Source: Pseudomonadota bacterium (GTDB lineage Bacteria; Pseudomonadota; Gammaproteobacteria; Xanthomonadales; Xanthomonadaceae). From it: a stretch of DNA of 6,121 nucleotides. The notes below the pieces were generated by a model. The model did no database searches and had not been told where the DNA came from. It saw only the letters and a list, made by a program, of their open reading frames with translations. Positions 1-6,049 of this stretch are shown here, piece after piece. The stretch lies in assembly GCA_023457475.1 (NCBI GenBank), contig JAEWLO010000471.1, positions 1-6,121 on the forward strand. The letters run 5' to 3'. Both the position numbers and the translations under genes were made by a program. Each line of letters opens with the position of its first letter. Positions within the stretch are counted from its first letter, which is position 1.

Positions 1-225
1 GCCGAAGGCGCGCTGCTGCGCGTGATCGGCATGGCCGAACGCCGCGGCTTCGCACCGCGCGCGATCGCCGGCGCGCCCAATGCCGCCGACGATGGTCGCT
101 GGCACCTGCAGCTGGTGGTGGATGGCACCCGGCCGCCGGAAACCCTGTGCCGCCAGATCGAAAAGATCTACGACTGTGTATCGGTGCGTGTAAGCGCATT
201 GGATGGAGGGGTGCATGCCGGCTAG
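1..225 (+). CDS. ilvM: Acetolactate synthase small (regulatory) subunit, ACT domain, 5' truncated
   Basis: Reading frame 1 is open from the first base and encodes 74 residues before a TAG stop; the true start lies upstream of the window. The visible part reads as one ACT-type domain: a helix with the pattern LLRVIGMAERRGF, a strand (WHLQLVVDG), then a helix and strand (LCRQIEKIYDCVSVRV). This follows the layout of E. coli IlvM (RVLRVVRHRGF, then INIELTV, then a QLNKLVDVAHV-like end), so only about 10 residues should be missing. IlvM-type subunits bind the large thiamine-diphosphate subunit (IlvG) in the cytoplasm, support its activity and tune its response to end products. The large-subunit gene should be directly upstream. 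The last codons overlap ilvA by 11 bases, suggesting coupled translation. The family call is by pattern recall; a short ACT protein could also be named IlvN/IlvH-like, but its small size and place before ilvA favour IlvM. Confidence 0.8.
   Translation, partial: AEGALLRVIGMAERRGFAPRAIAGAPNAADDGRWHLQLVVDGTRPPETLCRQIEKIYDCVSVRVSALDGGVHAG
205..211 (+). promoter_or_regulatory. Ribosome binding site deciding the ilvA start
   Basis: A strong purine run, GGAGGGG, lies 3 to 5 bases before the ATG at 215, inside the end of ilvM. An in-frame ATG at 203 precedes this site and has no comparable motif at the right distance, so 215 is the better start. Confidence 0.6.
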
Positions 226-1360
226 GCGCGCCCCGCAGGAGTCCGAGGTAGGCGACGTAAGCGTCGCCGACGTGCTGGCCGCGCAGGCGCGGCTGCGCCG
301 GTTCCTGCCGCCTACGCCGCTGCATTACGCCGAACGTTTCGGCACCTGGCTGAAGCTGGAGAATCTGCAGCGCACCGGTTCCTACAAGGTGCGCGGTGCA
401 TTGAACGCGCTGCTGGCTGGCCGTGAACGCGGCGACGAGCGGCCGGTGATCTGCGCCTCGGCCGGCAACCACGCCCAGGGCGTGGCCTGGTCGGCCAACC
501 GTTTGAACATTCCGGCGATCACGGTCATGCCGCACGGCGCGCCGGCCACCAAAATCGCGGGTGTGGCCCACTGGGGTGCGACCGTGCGCCAGCACGGCAA
601 CAGCTATGACGAGGCCTATGCCTTCGCCCGGCAGCTGGCCGACCAGCACGGCTACCGCTTCCTGTCCGCCTTCGACGACGCCGACGTGATCGCCGGCCAG
701 GGCACGCTGGGCATCGAGCTGGCCGCGCACGCACCGGACGTGGTGATCGTGCCGATCGGCGGCGGCGGCCTGGCGTCCGGCGTGGCGCTGGCGCTGAAGT
801 CCCAGGGCGTACGCATCGTCGGTGCGCAGGTCGAAGGCGTGGATTCCATGGCCCGTGCCATCGCCGGCGACGTGCGCGAGATCGCCCCGGCCGCCACTCT
901 GGCCGATGGCGTGAAAGTGAAAGTACCGGGCTTCCTGACCCGCCGCCTGTGCGGCGCGCTGCTGGACGATGTTGTCATCGTGCGCGAAGCCGAACTGCGC
1001 GAAACGCTGGTGCGGCTGGCACTGGAAGAGCACGTGATCGCCGAAGGTGCCGGCGCGCTGGCCCTGGCCGCCGGCCGCCGCGTGGCCGGCAAGCGCAAGT
1101 GCGCGGTGGTATCGGGCGGCAACATCGATGCCGCCGTGCTGGCCCAGCTGTTGTGCGAGGTGCGCCCGCGGGCACCGCGCAAGCCGCGACGGCGGAGCAG
1201 CGAGCGGCCGCGACTTCCAACGGGGCCGGGCCGCGAGACCGTCTGGGCCGGCCAACGGCCGGCGCCACCGGATGCACCTCCCGCCCGTCCCCCGATTTCC
1301 ACAGATTCTTCTTCCCTTACCACCCATTCCGGCACACCCGTCGAGGAGACTTCCCGGTGA
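215..1360 (+). CDS. ilvA: Threonine dehydratase (deaminase), short form without regulatory domain
   Basis: Fold-type II PLP enzyme of 381 residues that converts L-threonine to 2-oxobutyrate and ammonia, the entry step to isoleucine, in the cytoplasm. Visible motifs, in order: the PLP-lysine segment RTGSYKVRGA with K58 (Tyr where GSFK is usual), the substrate loop SAGNHAQG at 82-89, the phosphate-binding GGGGL at 182-186, EGAGA near 277-281, and SGGNID at 300-305, whose Ser contacts the pyridine nitrogen. The core ends near residue 316, close to the size of E. coli TdcB (~329). The C-terminal ACT-like regulatory half of classical IlvA (~514 residues) is absent. Residues 317-381 are a Pro/Arg/Ser-rich tail with codon use unlike the core, probably not a domain. 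The start at 215 is chosen for its ribosome site; an ATG at 203 would add four residues. The gene overlaps ilvM by 11 bases, and its TGA overlaps the leuA GTG. Many databases would call it TdcB-like or catabolic, but its place in the ilv-leu operon argues for biosynthesis. Serine may be a second substrate. Confidence 0.88.
   Translation: MPARRAPQESEVGDVSVADVLAAQARLRRFLPPTPLHYAERFGTWLKLENLQRTGSYKVRGALNALLAGRERGDERPVICASAGNHAQGVAWSANRLNIPAITVMPHGAPATKIAGVAHWGATVRQHGNSYDEAYAFARQLADQHGYRFLSAFDDADVIAGQGTLGIELAAHAPDVVIVPIGGGGLASGVALALKSQGVRIVGAQVEGVDSMARAIAGDVREIAPAATLADGVKVKVPGFLTRRLCGALLDDVVIVREAELRETLVRLALEEHVIAEGAGALALAAGRRVAGKRKCAVVSGGNIDAAVLAQLLCEVRPRAPRKPRRRSSERPRLPTGPGRETVWAGQRPAPPDAPPARPPISTDSSSLTTHSGTPVEETSR
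1247..1263. repeat. Perfect 7-bp inverted repeat, possible degenerate REP/SMAG-type hairpin
   Basis: The bases read GCCGGCC-AAC-GGCCGGC: a perfect seven-pair G/C stem with a three-base loop, inside the low-complexity 3' tail of ilvA about 95 bases before leuA. The stem core resembles GTAG-headed palindromes common in Stenotrophomonas, but no GTAG precedes it on either strand, so any relation is inferred. It could also form an RNA hairpin that affects mRNA stability or elongation between ilvA and leuA. There is no U-tract, so it is not a standard terminator. Confidence 0.45.
1343..1348 (+). promoter_or_regulatory. Ribosome binding site for leuA, supporting a GTG start
   Basis: GAGGAG sits eight bases before the GTG at 1357, near-ideal spacing. 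The next in-frame ATG falls after the catalytic motif DTTLRDGEQ, so it cannot be the start; motif order and this site together fix GTG. Confidence 0.75.
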
Positions 1361-2913
1361 CTACGCCCAACTCCCCCCGCATTCGAATTTTCGACACCAC
1401 GCTGCGCGATGGCGAGCAGTCCCCCGGCTGCAGCATGAGCCCGCAGCAGAAGCTTGTGATGGCCCGCGCCCTCGACGAACTGGGCGTGGACATCATCGAA
1501 ACCGGCTTCCCGGCCAGCTCGCAGTCCGACCGTGACGCCATGGCGCTGATCGGCCGCGAAGTGCGTCGCCCCACCCTGGCGGTGCTGTCGCGCTGCCTGC
1601 AGGCCGACATCGAGACGTCGGCCAAGGCGCTGGAAGCGGCGGCCCACGCGCGCCTGCATGTATTCCTGTCGACCAGCCCGCTGCACCGCGAACACAAGCT
1701 GCGCATGACCCGCGAGCAGGTGCTGGAATCGGTACACAAGCACGTCACCCTGGCCCGCAGCTACGTGGACGACGTGGAGTTCTCGGCCGAGGACGCCACC
1801 CGCACCGAGGAGGACTTCCTGATCGAGGTCGCGCGCGTCGCCGCCGCCGCCGGTGCCACCACCATCAACCTGCCCGACACGGTCGGCTTCACCACCCCGG
1901 AAGAGATCCGCGGCATGTTCCAGCGTGTCATCGCCGGCGTGCCCGACAGCGACCGCATCATCTTCAGCGCGCACTGCCACAACGACCTGGGCCTGGCCGT
2001 GGCCAACTCGCTGGCCGCCATCGAAGGCGGTGCACGCCAGGTGGAATGCACCATCAACGGCATCGGTGAGCGCGCCGGCAACTGCTCGCTGGAAGAACTG
2101 GCCATGGTGTTGAAGGTACGCAATGCCTTCTACGAGGAAGACACCCGCATCCACACCCCGCGTATCGTGTCCACCTCGCAGTTGCTGCAGCGTCTGGTCG
2201 GCATGCCGGTCCAGCGCAACAAGGCGATCGTCGGGGCCAACGCCTTCGCGCACGAATCGGGCATCCACCAGCACGGCATGCTGCGCCACCGCGGCACCTA
2301 CGAGATCATGCGCCCGGAAGACGTGGGCTGGGAAAACTCGCAGATGGTGCTGGGCCGCCACAGCGGCCGCGCCGCCGTCGAGGCGCGCCTGCGTGCGCTG
2401 GGCTTCTGGCTGGAAGAAGAAGAGCTGAAGCTGGTATTCGAGCAGTTCAAGGCCCTGTGCGAGCAGCAGCGCGTGGTCACCGACGCCGACCTGCAGACCC
2501 TGATGCAGGGCAGCTCGAACCAGAATGGCTACCGTCTGGCCTCGATGACCATCAGCGACGTCGGCAGCCGGGCCAACGCGCTGGTCGAGCTGTCCGACCC
2601 GGACGGCAACCGCGTGGCCGAAACCGCGCAGGGCGACGGCCCGGTGGATGCGCTGTTCGGCGCGCTGGCGGCCGCCACCGGTGTGCAGCTGCACCTGGAC
2701 AGCTACCACGTGCACAGCGTGGGCATCGGGGCCGACGCGCGCGGCGAAGCCAATCTGAGCGTCCGCCACGAAGGTGTGGAATACGAAGGGACCGGCACCA
2801 GCCGTGACATCATCGAGGCCTCGGCGCTGGCGTGGCTGGACGTGGCCAACCGCCTGCTGCGGCAGCGGCAGGCCGGCGTCGAACAGCCCGCCGCCGCGAC
2901 CGCCGCCGCCTGA
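1357..2913 (+). CDS. leuA: 2-isopropylmalate synthase
   Basis: Condenses acetyl-CoA with 2-oxoisovalerate to (2S)-2-isopropylmalate, the committed step of leucine synthesis. The 518-residue product matches the usual bacterial length (about 515-525). The TIM-barrel domain opens with DTTLRDGEQSPG at 13-24 (Arg17 and metal-binding Asp18). It continues with the metal ligands HCH at 206-208 in HCHNDLGLA and with NGIGERAGN at 234-242, which supplies a further metal ligand and the Cys/Gly-rich CoA region. A linker with HESGIHQHG at 299-307 carries the catalytic-region histidines. From about residue 392 the protein has the C-terminal LeuA dimerisation domain, with GDGPVDALF at 426-434 and GTGTSRD at 478-484; in the family this domain binds leucine and gives feedback inhibition. 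The start is GTG, with a GAGGAG site; the GTG overlaps the ilvA TGA, implying coupled translation. The last residues are an Ala-rich tail. Homocitrate or citramalate synthases share the fold, but length, the leuCDB neighbours and the full C-terminal domain favour LeuA. Confidence 0.97.
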   Translation: MTTPNSPRIRIFDTTLRDGEQSPGCSMSPQQKLVMARALDELGVDIIETGFPASSQSDRDAMALIGREVRRPTLAVLSRCLQADIETSAKALEAAAHARLHVFLSTSPLHREHKLRMTREQVLESVHKHVTLARSYVDDVEFSAEDATRTEEDFLIEVARVAAAAGATTINLPDTVGFTTPEEIRGMFQRVIAGVPDSDRIIFSAHCHNDLGLAVANSLAAIEGGARQVECTINGIGERAGNCSLEELAMVLKVRNAFYEEDTRIHTPRIVSTSQLLQRLVGMPVQRNKAIVGANAFAHESGIHQHGMLRHRGTYEIMRPEDVGWENSQMVLGRHSGRAAVEARLRALGFWLEEEELKLVFEQFKALCEQQRVVTDADLQTLMQGSSNQNGYRLASMTISDVGSRANALVELSDPDGNRVAETAQGDGPVDALFGALAAATGVQLHLDSYHVHSVGIGADARGEANLSVRHEGVEYEGTGTSRDIIEASALAWLDVANRLLRQRQAGVEQPAAATAAA

Positions 2914-2941
2914 CCCCACGCACCGCGAACCCGACATCTGC

Positions 2942-2945
2942 AAGG
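2942..2945 (+). promoter_or_regulatory. Weak ribosome binding site for leuC
   Basis: AAGG lies seven bases before the leuC ATG within the 39-base leuA-leuC gap. It is the poorest site of the operon and the only junction here without gene overlap, so leuC may rely on ribosomes arriving from leuA. Confidence 0.4.
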
Positions 2946-2952
2946 CCATCCC

Positions 2953-4371
2953 ATGAACCCAGCACCCCGCACCCTGTACGACAAACTGTGGGACGCCCAC
3001 GTTGTCGTACCCGAATCGGACAGCGCGCCCGCCGTGCTGTACATCGACCTGCACCTGATCCACGAGGTGACCTCGCCGCAGGCCTTCACCGAGCTGCGCG
3101 AGCGCGGCCTGTCGCCGCGACGCCCGGACCGGACCAAGGCCACCATGGACCATTCCACCCCCACCCTGCCGGCACGCGCGGACGGCAGTCTGCCCTACGC
3201 CAGCGCCGCGTCGGAGGCCCAGGTCGCCACGCTGGCACGCAACTGTGATGCGTTCGGCATCGAGCTGTTCGACATGCAGTCGGCCAACCGCGGCATCGTG
3301 CACGTGATCGCGCCGGAACAGGGCTTCACCCAGCCGGGCATGACCATCGTCTGCGGCGACAGCCACACCTCCACCCACGGCGCGTTCGGCGCGCTGGCCT
3401 TCGGCATCGGCACCAGCGAGGTCGGGCACGTACTGGCCACGCAGTGCCTCCTGCAACGCAAGGCGAAGACCATGGCGATCACCGTGGACGGCCCGCTGGC
3501 CCCCGGCGTGGGCGCCAAGGACGTGGTGCTGCATGTGATCGGCGTGATCGGCGTGAACGGCGGCACCGGCCATGTGCTGGAGTTCCGTGGCAGCACGATC
3601 GAGGCGATGGACATGGAGCAGCGCATGACCCTGTGCAACATGTCGATTGAAGCCGGCGCGCGTGCCGGTATGGTTGCCCCCGATCAGGTCACCTACGACT
3701 GGGTGGCCGCAACCCCGCGCGGCCCGAAGGGAGCCGACTTCGACGCCGCCGTGGCCGCCTGGTCGCAGCTGCGCAGCGATCCCGGCGCGCGTTTCGATGC
3801 CGTGGTGGTCGTCGACGCCGCCGACATCCGCCCCACCCTGACCTGGGGCACCCACCCCGGCACCGCCATCGCGGTGGACCGCCCGATTCCCGCGGCCAAC
3901 GATGCCGCCGACCAGAAGGGCCTGGACTACATGCAGTTCCAGGCTGGCCAGACCCTGGCCGGCACACCGGTGGACGTGGTGTTCGTCGGTTCGTGCACCA
4001 ACGGCCGCCTGAGCGACATGCGCGAAGTGGCGCAGGTGCTGCAGGGTCGCCAGGTCGCCAGCGGCGTACGCATGCTGGTGGTGCCGGGTTCGGAGATCGT
4101 CAAGCGTGAGGCGGAGGCCGAGGGCATCCATGACATCGTCCGCGCCGCCGGTGCGGAATGGCGCGAGCCCGGCTGCTCGATGTGCATTGCGATGAACGGT
4201 GACCTGGTGGCACCCGGCCAGCTGGCGGTTAGCACCAGCAACCGCAACTTCGAGGGCCGACAGGGCCCCGGTTCGCGCACGCTGCTGGCGTCGCCGATGA
4301 CAGCGGCCTGGGCGGCGGTGAATGGCCGCGTGGCCGACACACGCGACCTGTTCGCACAGGAGGTGGCGTGA
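2953..4371 (+). CDS. leuC: 3-isopropylmalate dehydratase, large subunit (iron-sulfur)
   Basis: Large subunit of isopropylmalate isomerase, an aconitase-family enzyme that converts 2-isopropylmalate to 3-isopropylmalate through a dehydration-rehydration cycle, acting as a heterodimer with LeuD in the cytoplasm. The 472 residues match the family (466-482). Visible motifs are DLHLIHEVTSPQAF at about 32-45, TKATMDHS at 61-68 (DHS where many LeuC have DHN), CGDSHTSTHGAFG from C134 with active-site Ser/His residues, and GIGTSEVGHVLATQ. The three [4Fe-4S] ligands are all present: C348 in GSCTNGR, and C408 and C411 in PGCSMC. The ATG at 2953 gives the standard N-terminus (TLYDKLWDAHVV starts at residue 7). 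The gene begins 39 bases after leuA, and its TGA shares one base with the ATG of leuD (TGATG), which suits the 1:1 need for the two subunits. No truncation or frameshift is seen. Confidence 0.97.
   Translation: MNPAPRTLYDKLWDAHVVVPESDSAPAVLYIDLHLIHEVTSPQAFTELRERGLSPRRPDRTKATMDHSTPTLPARADGSLPYASAASEAQVATLARNCDAFGIELFDMQSANRGIVHVIAPEQGFTQPGMTIVCGDSHTSTHGAFGALAFGIGTSEVGHVLATQCLLQRKAKTMAITVDGPLAPGVGAKDVVLHVIGVIGVNGGTGHVLEFRGSTIEAMDMEQRMTLCNMSIEAGARAGMVAPDQVTYDWVAATPRGPKGADFDAAVAAWSQLRSDPGARFDAVVVVDAADIRPTLTWGTHPGTAIAVDRPIPAANDAADQKGLDYMQFQAGQTLAGTPVDVVFVGSCTNGRLSDMREVAQVLQGRQVASGVRMLVVPGSEIVKREAEAEGIHDIVRAAGAEWREPGCSMCIAMNGDLVAPGQLAVSTSNRNFEGRQGPGSRTLLASPMTAAWAAVNGRVADTRDLFAQEVA
4358..4363 (+). 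promoter_or_regulatory. Ribosome binding site deciding the leuD start
   Basis: AGGAGG, a perfect Shine-Dalgarno core inside the end of leuC, lies seven bases before the ATG at 4371. The in-frame GTG at 4368 would be only four bases away and adds a single residue, so ATG is preferred. Confidence 0.75.
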
Positions 4372-4949
4372 TGGCTGGCTTCCGTACCCTGACCTCGGCC
4401 AGCGTGGTGCTGCGCCAGACCAACATCGACACCGACCAGATCATTCCGGCTCGTTTCCTGTCCACCACCGAGCGCGCCGGACTGGGCCGCAACGCGTTCA
4501 ATGACTGGCGCTGGCAGGCCGACGGCTCACCCGTGCCCGACTTCGCCTTCAACCAACCGCACAACGCCGGGCACCGCATCCTGCTGGCCGGGCGCAACTT
4601 CGGGTGCGGTTCCTCGCGCGAGCATGCACCGTGGGCGCTGACCGACCTGGGGCTGCGCGCCATCGTCAGCAGCGAGATCGCCGACATCTTCCGTGGCAAT
4701 TCGCTGAAGAACGGCCTGTTGCCGATCGTACTGGCCGAGGCTGACGTGCAGACGCTGATGCAGCGCCCGGACGACGAACTGACCATCGACGTGGCCGCGC
4801 GCGAGTTGCGCACGCCGGACGGTCGCGTGTATTCCTTCCCGCTGGACGGCTTCTCGCAGACCTGTCTGCTGGAAGGCGTGGACCAGCTGGGCTACCTGCT
4901 GGGCCGTGTTCCCGATATTGAACGTTACGAGAGTAAGCATGCACGCTGA
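4371..4949 (+). CDS. leuD: 3-isopropylmalate dehydratase, small subunit
   Basis: Small (swivelling-domain) subunit of isopropylmalate isomerase; it pairs with LeuC and completes the substrate pocket. The product is 192 residues, a little shorter than E. coli LeuD (201) and complete. Diagnostic segments are NIDTDQIIPARF at 18-29, FNDWRW at 43-48, RNFGCGSSREHAPWAL at 75-90 (the substrate-binding loop with the SSR triad) and IADIFRGNSLKNGLLP at 103-118. The C-terminal part (FPLDGFSQTCLLEGVDQLGYLL) follows the E. coli pattern. It has the long bacterial form that starts with an extra N-terminal strand, unlike the short archaeal type (about 160-170 residues). The start is fixed by AGGAGG; it shares one base with the leuC stop. 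Its last four codons overlap the start of leuB, so the stop may have been set by read-through into that gene. Confidence 0.96.
   Translation: MAGFRTLTSASVVLRQTNIDTDQIIPARFLSTTERAGLGRNAFNDWRWQADGSPVPDFAFNQPHNAGHRILLAGRNFGCGSSREHAPWALTDLGLRAIVSSEIADIFRGNSLKNGLLPIVLAEADVQTLMQRPDDELTIDVAARELRTPDGRVYSFPLDGFSQTCLLEGVDQLGYLLGRVPDIERYESKHAR
4929..4933 (+). promoter_or_regulatory. Ribosome binding site for leuB
   Basis: GAGAG lies five bases before the ATG at 4939, within the end of leuD. It is moderate in strength. The longer reading from GTG at 4906 would add eleven residues (FPILNVTRVS and the initiator) that simply shadow leuD and are not typical of LeuB. Confidence 0.5.
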
Positions 4950-5997
4950 GATTGTTGTTCTTCCCGGTGATGGCATCGGCCCGGAAGTTGCCGCTGCCGC
5001 GGTCGCTGTACTGAAGGTCATCGCCACCCGCTTCAACCACACCTTCGCCTTCACCGAACACGATATCGGCGGCATCGCCATCGATCGCCACGGTGAGCCG
5101 CTGCCTGCCAGCACGCTGGCCGCCTGCCAGGCCGCCAACGCGGTGCTGCTCGGTGCGGTAGGCGGGCCGAAGTGGTCCGACCCCAATGCGAAGGTGCGTC
5201 CGGAACAGGGTCTGCTTGCGATCCGCAAGGCGCTGGGCCTGTACGCCAACCTTCGCCCGGTGCGGACGCACGAGGCGGCGCTGGGTGCTTCGCCGATCAA
5301 GGCGGAGCTGCTGCGCGGGGTGGACTTCGTGGTGGTGCGCGAACTCACCGGTGGCATCTACTTCGGTGAGAAGACGCGCACGGCCGATACCGCGAGCGAT
5401 CTGTGCAGCTACAGCGTGGGCGAGATTGAACGCGTGCTGCGCTCGGCCTTCCGCCTGGCACAGCAGCGCCGGGGCAAGGTGACGTCGGTGGACAAGGCGA
5501 ACGTGCTGGAGACTTCGCGCCTGTGGCGGGATGTCGCGGCGCGTATTGGTCGCGAAGAGTTCCCGGAGGTTGCGCTGGAGCACCAGCTGGTGGATTCGAT
5601 GGCGATGCACCTGCTGGCCAAGCCGCGCGAGTACGACGTGATCGTGACCGAAAACATGTTCGGCGACATCCTCACCGACGAGGCGTCGATGCTGGCCGGT
5701 TCGCTGGGCCTGTTGCCGTCGGCCTCGCTGGGCGAACCGGGCGCGGTGGGCATCTACGAACCGATCCACGGCTCGGCTCCGGACATCGCCGGCAAGGGCA
5801 TTGCGAACCCGTATGCAACGATCTTCAGCGCGGCAATGTTGCTGCGGCATTCACTGGGACTGGAGGCGGAGGCTGCAGCGGTCGAGGCTGCCGTACACGC
5901 GGCGCTGGATGCCGGTGTGTTCACGGCGGATCTGGCTGCGAAGGGCTCCGCTGTTTCGACTACGCAGGCTACCGACGCGGTTCTCGCACGCCTGTAA
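4939..5997 (+). CDS. leuB: 3-isopropylmalate dehydrogenase
   Basis: NAD-dependent oxidation and decarboxylation of 3-isopropylmalate to 2-oxoisocaproate, the last step before transamination to leucine; family members work as homodimers in the cytoplasm. The 352 residues match the family (about 345-365). The N-terminus has the expected LPGDGIGPEV at 8-17. Substrate-binding arginines are visible at R96 and R106 (IRKALGLYANLRP) and at R134 (RELTGGIYFGEKTR). The catalytic pair is Y141 and K186 (VDKANVLE), and the Mg2+ ligands are D219 (HQLVDSMAM), D243 and D247 (ENMFGDILTDEAS). The NAD region EPIHGSAPDIAGKGIANP follows at about residue 274. The hydrophobic residues after R87 (EQGLLAIRKALGL) suit isopropylmalate rather than isocitrate or tartrate. 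The start ATG at 4939 overlaps leuD by 11 bases. It is the last gene visible in the operon, followed at once by an inverted repeat. Confidence 0.97.
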   Translation: MHAEIVVLPGDGIGPEVAAAAVAVLKVIATRFNHTFAFTEHDIGGIAIDRHGEPLPASTLAACQAANAVLLGAVGGPKWSDPNAKVRPEQGLLAIRKALGLYANLRPVRTHEAALGASPIKAELLRGVDFVVVRELTGGIYFGEKTRTADTASDLCSYSVGEIERVLRSAFRLAQQRRGKVTSVDKANVLETSRLWRDVAARIGREEFPEVALEHQLVDSMAMHLLAKPREYDVIVTENMFGDILTDEASMLAGSLGLLPSASLGEPGAVGIYEPIHGSAPDIAGKGIANPYATIFSAAMLLRHSLGLEAEAAAVEAAVHAALDAGVFTADLAAKGSAVSTTQATDAVLARL

Positions 5998-6024
5998 GGC
6001 CCCGTCACGCGCGATGCCGGGGCC
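5998..6024 (+). terminator. Candidate transcription end: 7-bp inverted repeat right after leuB
   Basis: GGCCCCG at 5998-6004 pairs perfectly with CGGGGCC at 6018-6024 across a 13-base loop, starting on the first base after the leuB stop codon. Position and stem strength suit an operon terminator, but no T-run follows and the loop is long, so a Rho-dependent end protected by a 3' hairpin is equally possible. Confidence 0.45.
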
Positions 6025-6026
6025 GC

Positions 6027-6049
6027 GTAGGGACACGCCATGCGTGTCC
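6027..6049 (+). repeat. GTAG-headed palindromic repeat (REP, SMAG-like)
   Basis: GTAG at 6027-6030 is followed at once by a perfect eight-pair stem, GGACACGC (6031-6038) and GCGTGTCC (6042-6049), with loop CAT. A GTAG head joined to a short-loop palindrome is the hallmark of SMAG elements, REP sequences described in Stenotrophomonas maltophilia; such repeats are linked to RAYT transposases acting elsewhere in the genome. Lying three bases past the first hairpin and behind the last gene, it is in a typical REP position and may also stabilise the 3' end of the leu transcript. Family membership rests on this pattern only, since one copy is visible. Confidence 0.65.

Noticed and set aside
949..1356. 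In-frame extension of leuA upstream of the GTG at 1357
   Set aside because: The extension overlaps the ilvA core, has Arg/Ala-rich shadow composition and is not part of the LeuA family; the GTG has a well-placed GAGGAG.
1160..1356. Possible leucine leader peptide or attenuator before leuA
   Set aside because: No short frame with a run of leucine codons and no paired terminator/antiterminator with T-tract was found; only the single hairpin at 1247-1263 is present.
652..4131. A 1159-codon open frame on the minus strand, antisense to ilvA, leuA and leuC
   Set aside because: It lies opposite three well-supported genes, is full of His, Gly, Ala, Val and Arg with no recognisable domain, and long antisense frames are expected at this GC content because stop codons are rare. 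It is a shadow of coding constraint on the + strand.
4666..5850. A 394-codon minus-strand open frame opposite leuD and leuB
   Set aside because: Same reasoning: no motif, no ribosome site noticed, and it fully overlaps two conserved genes on the other strand.
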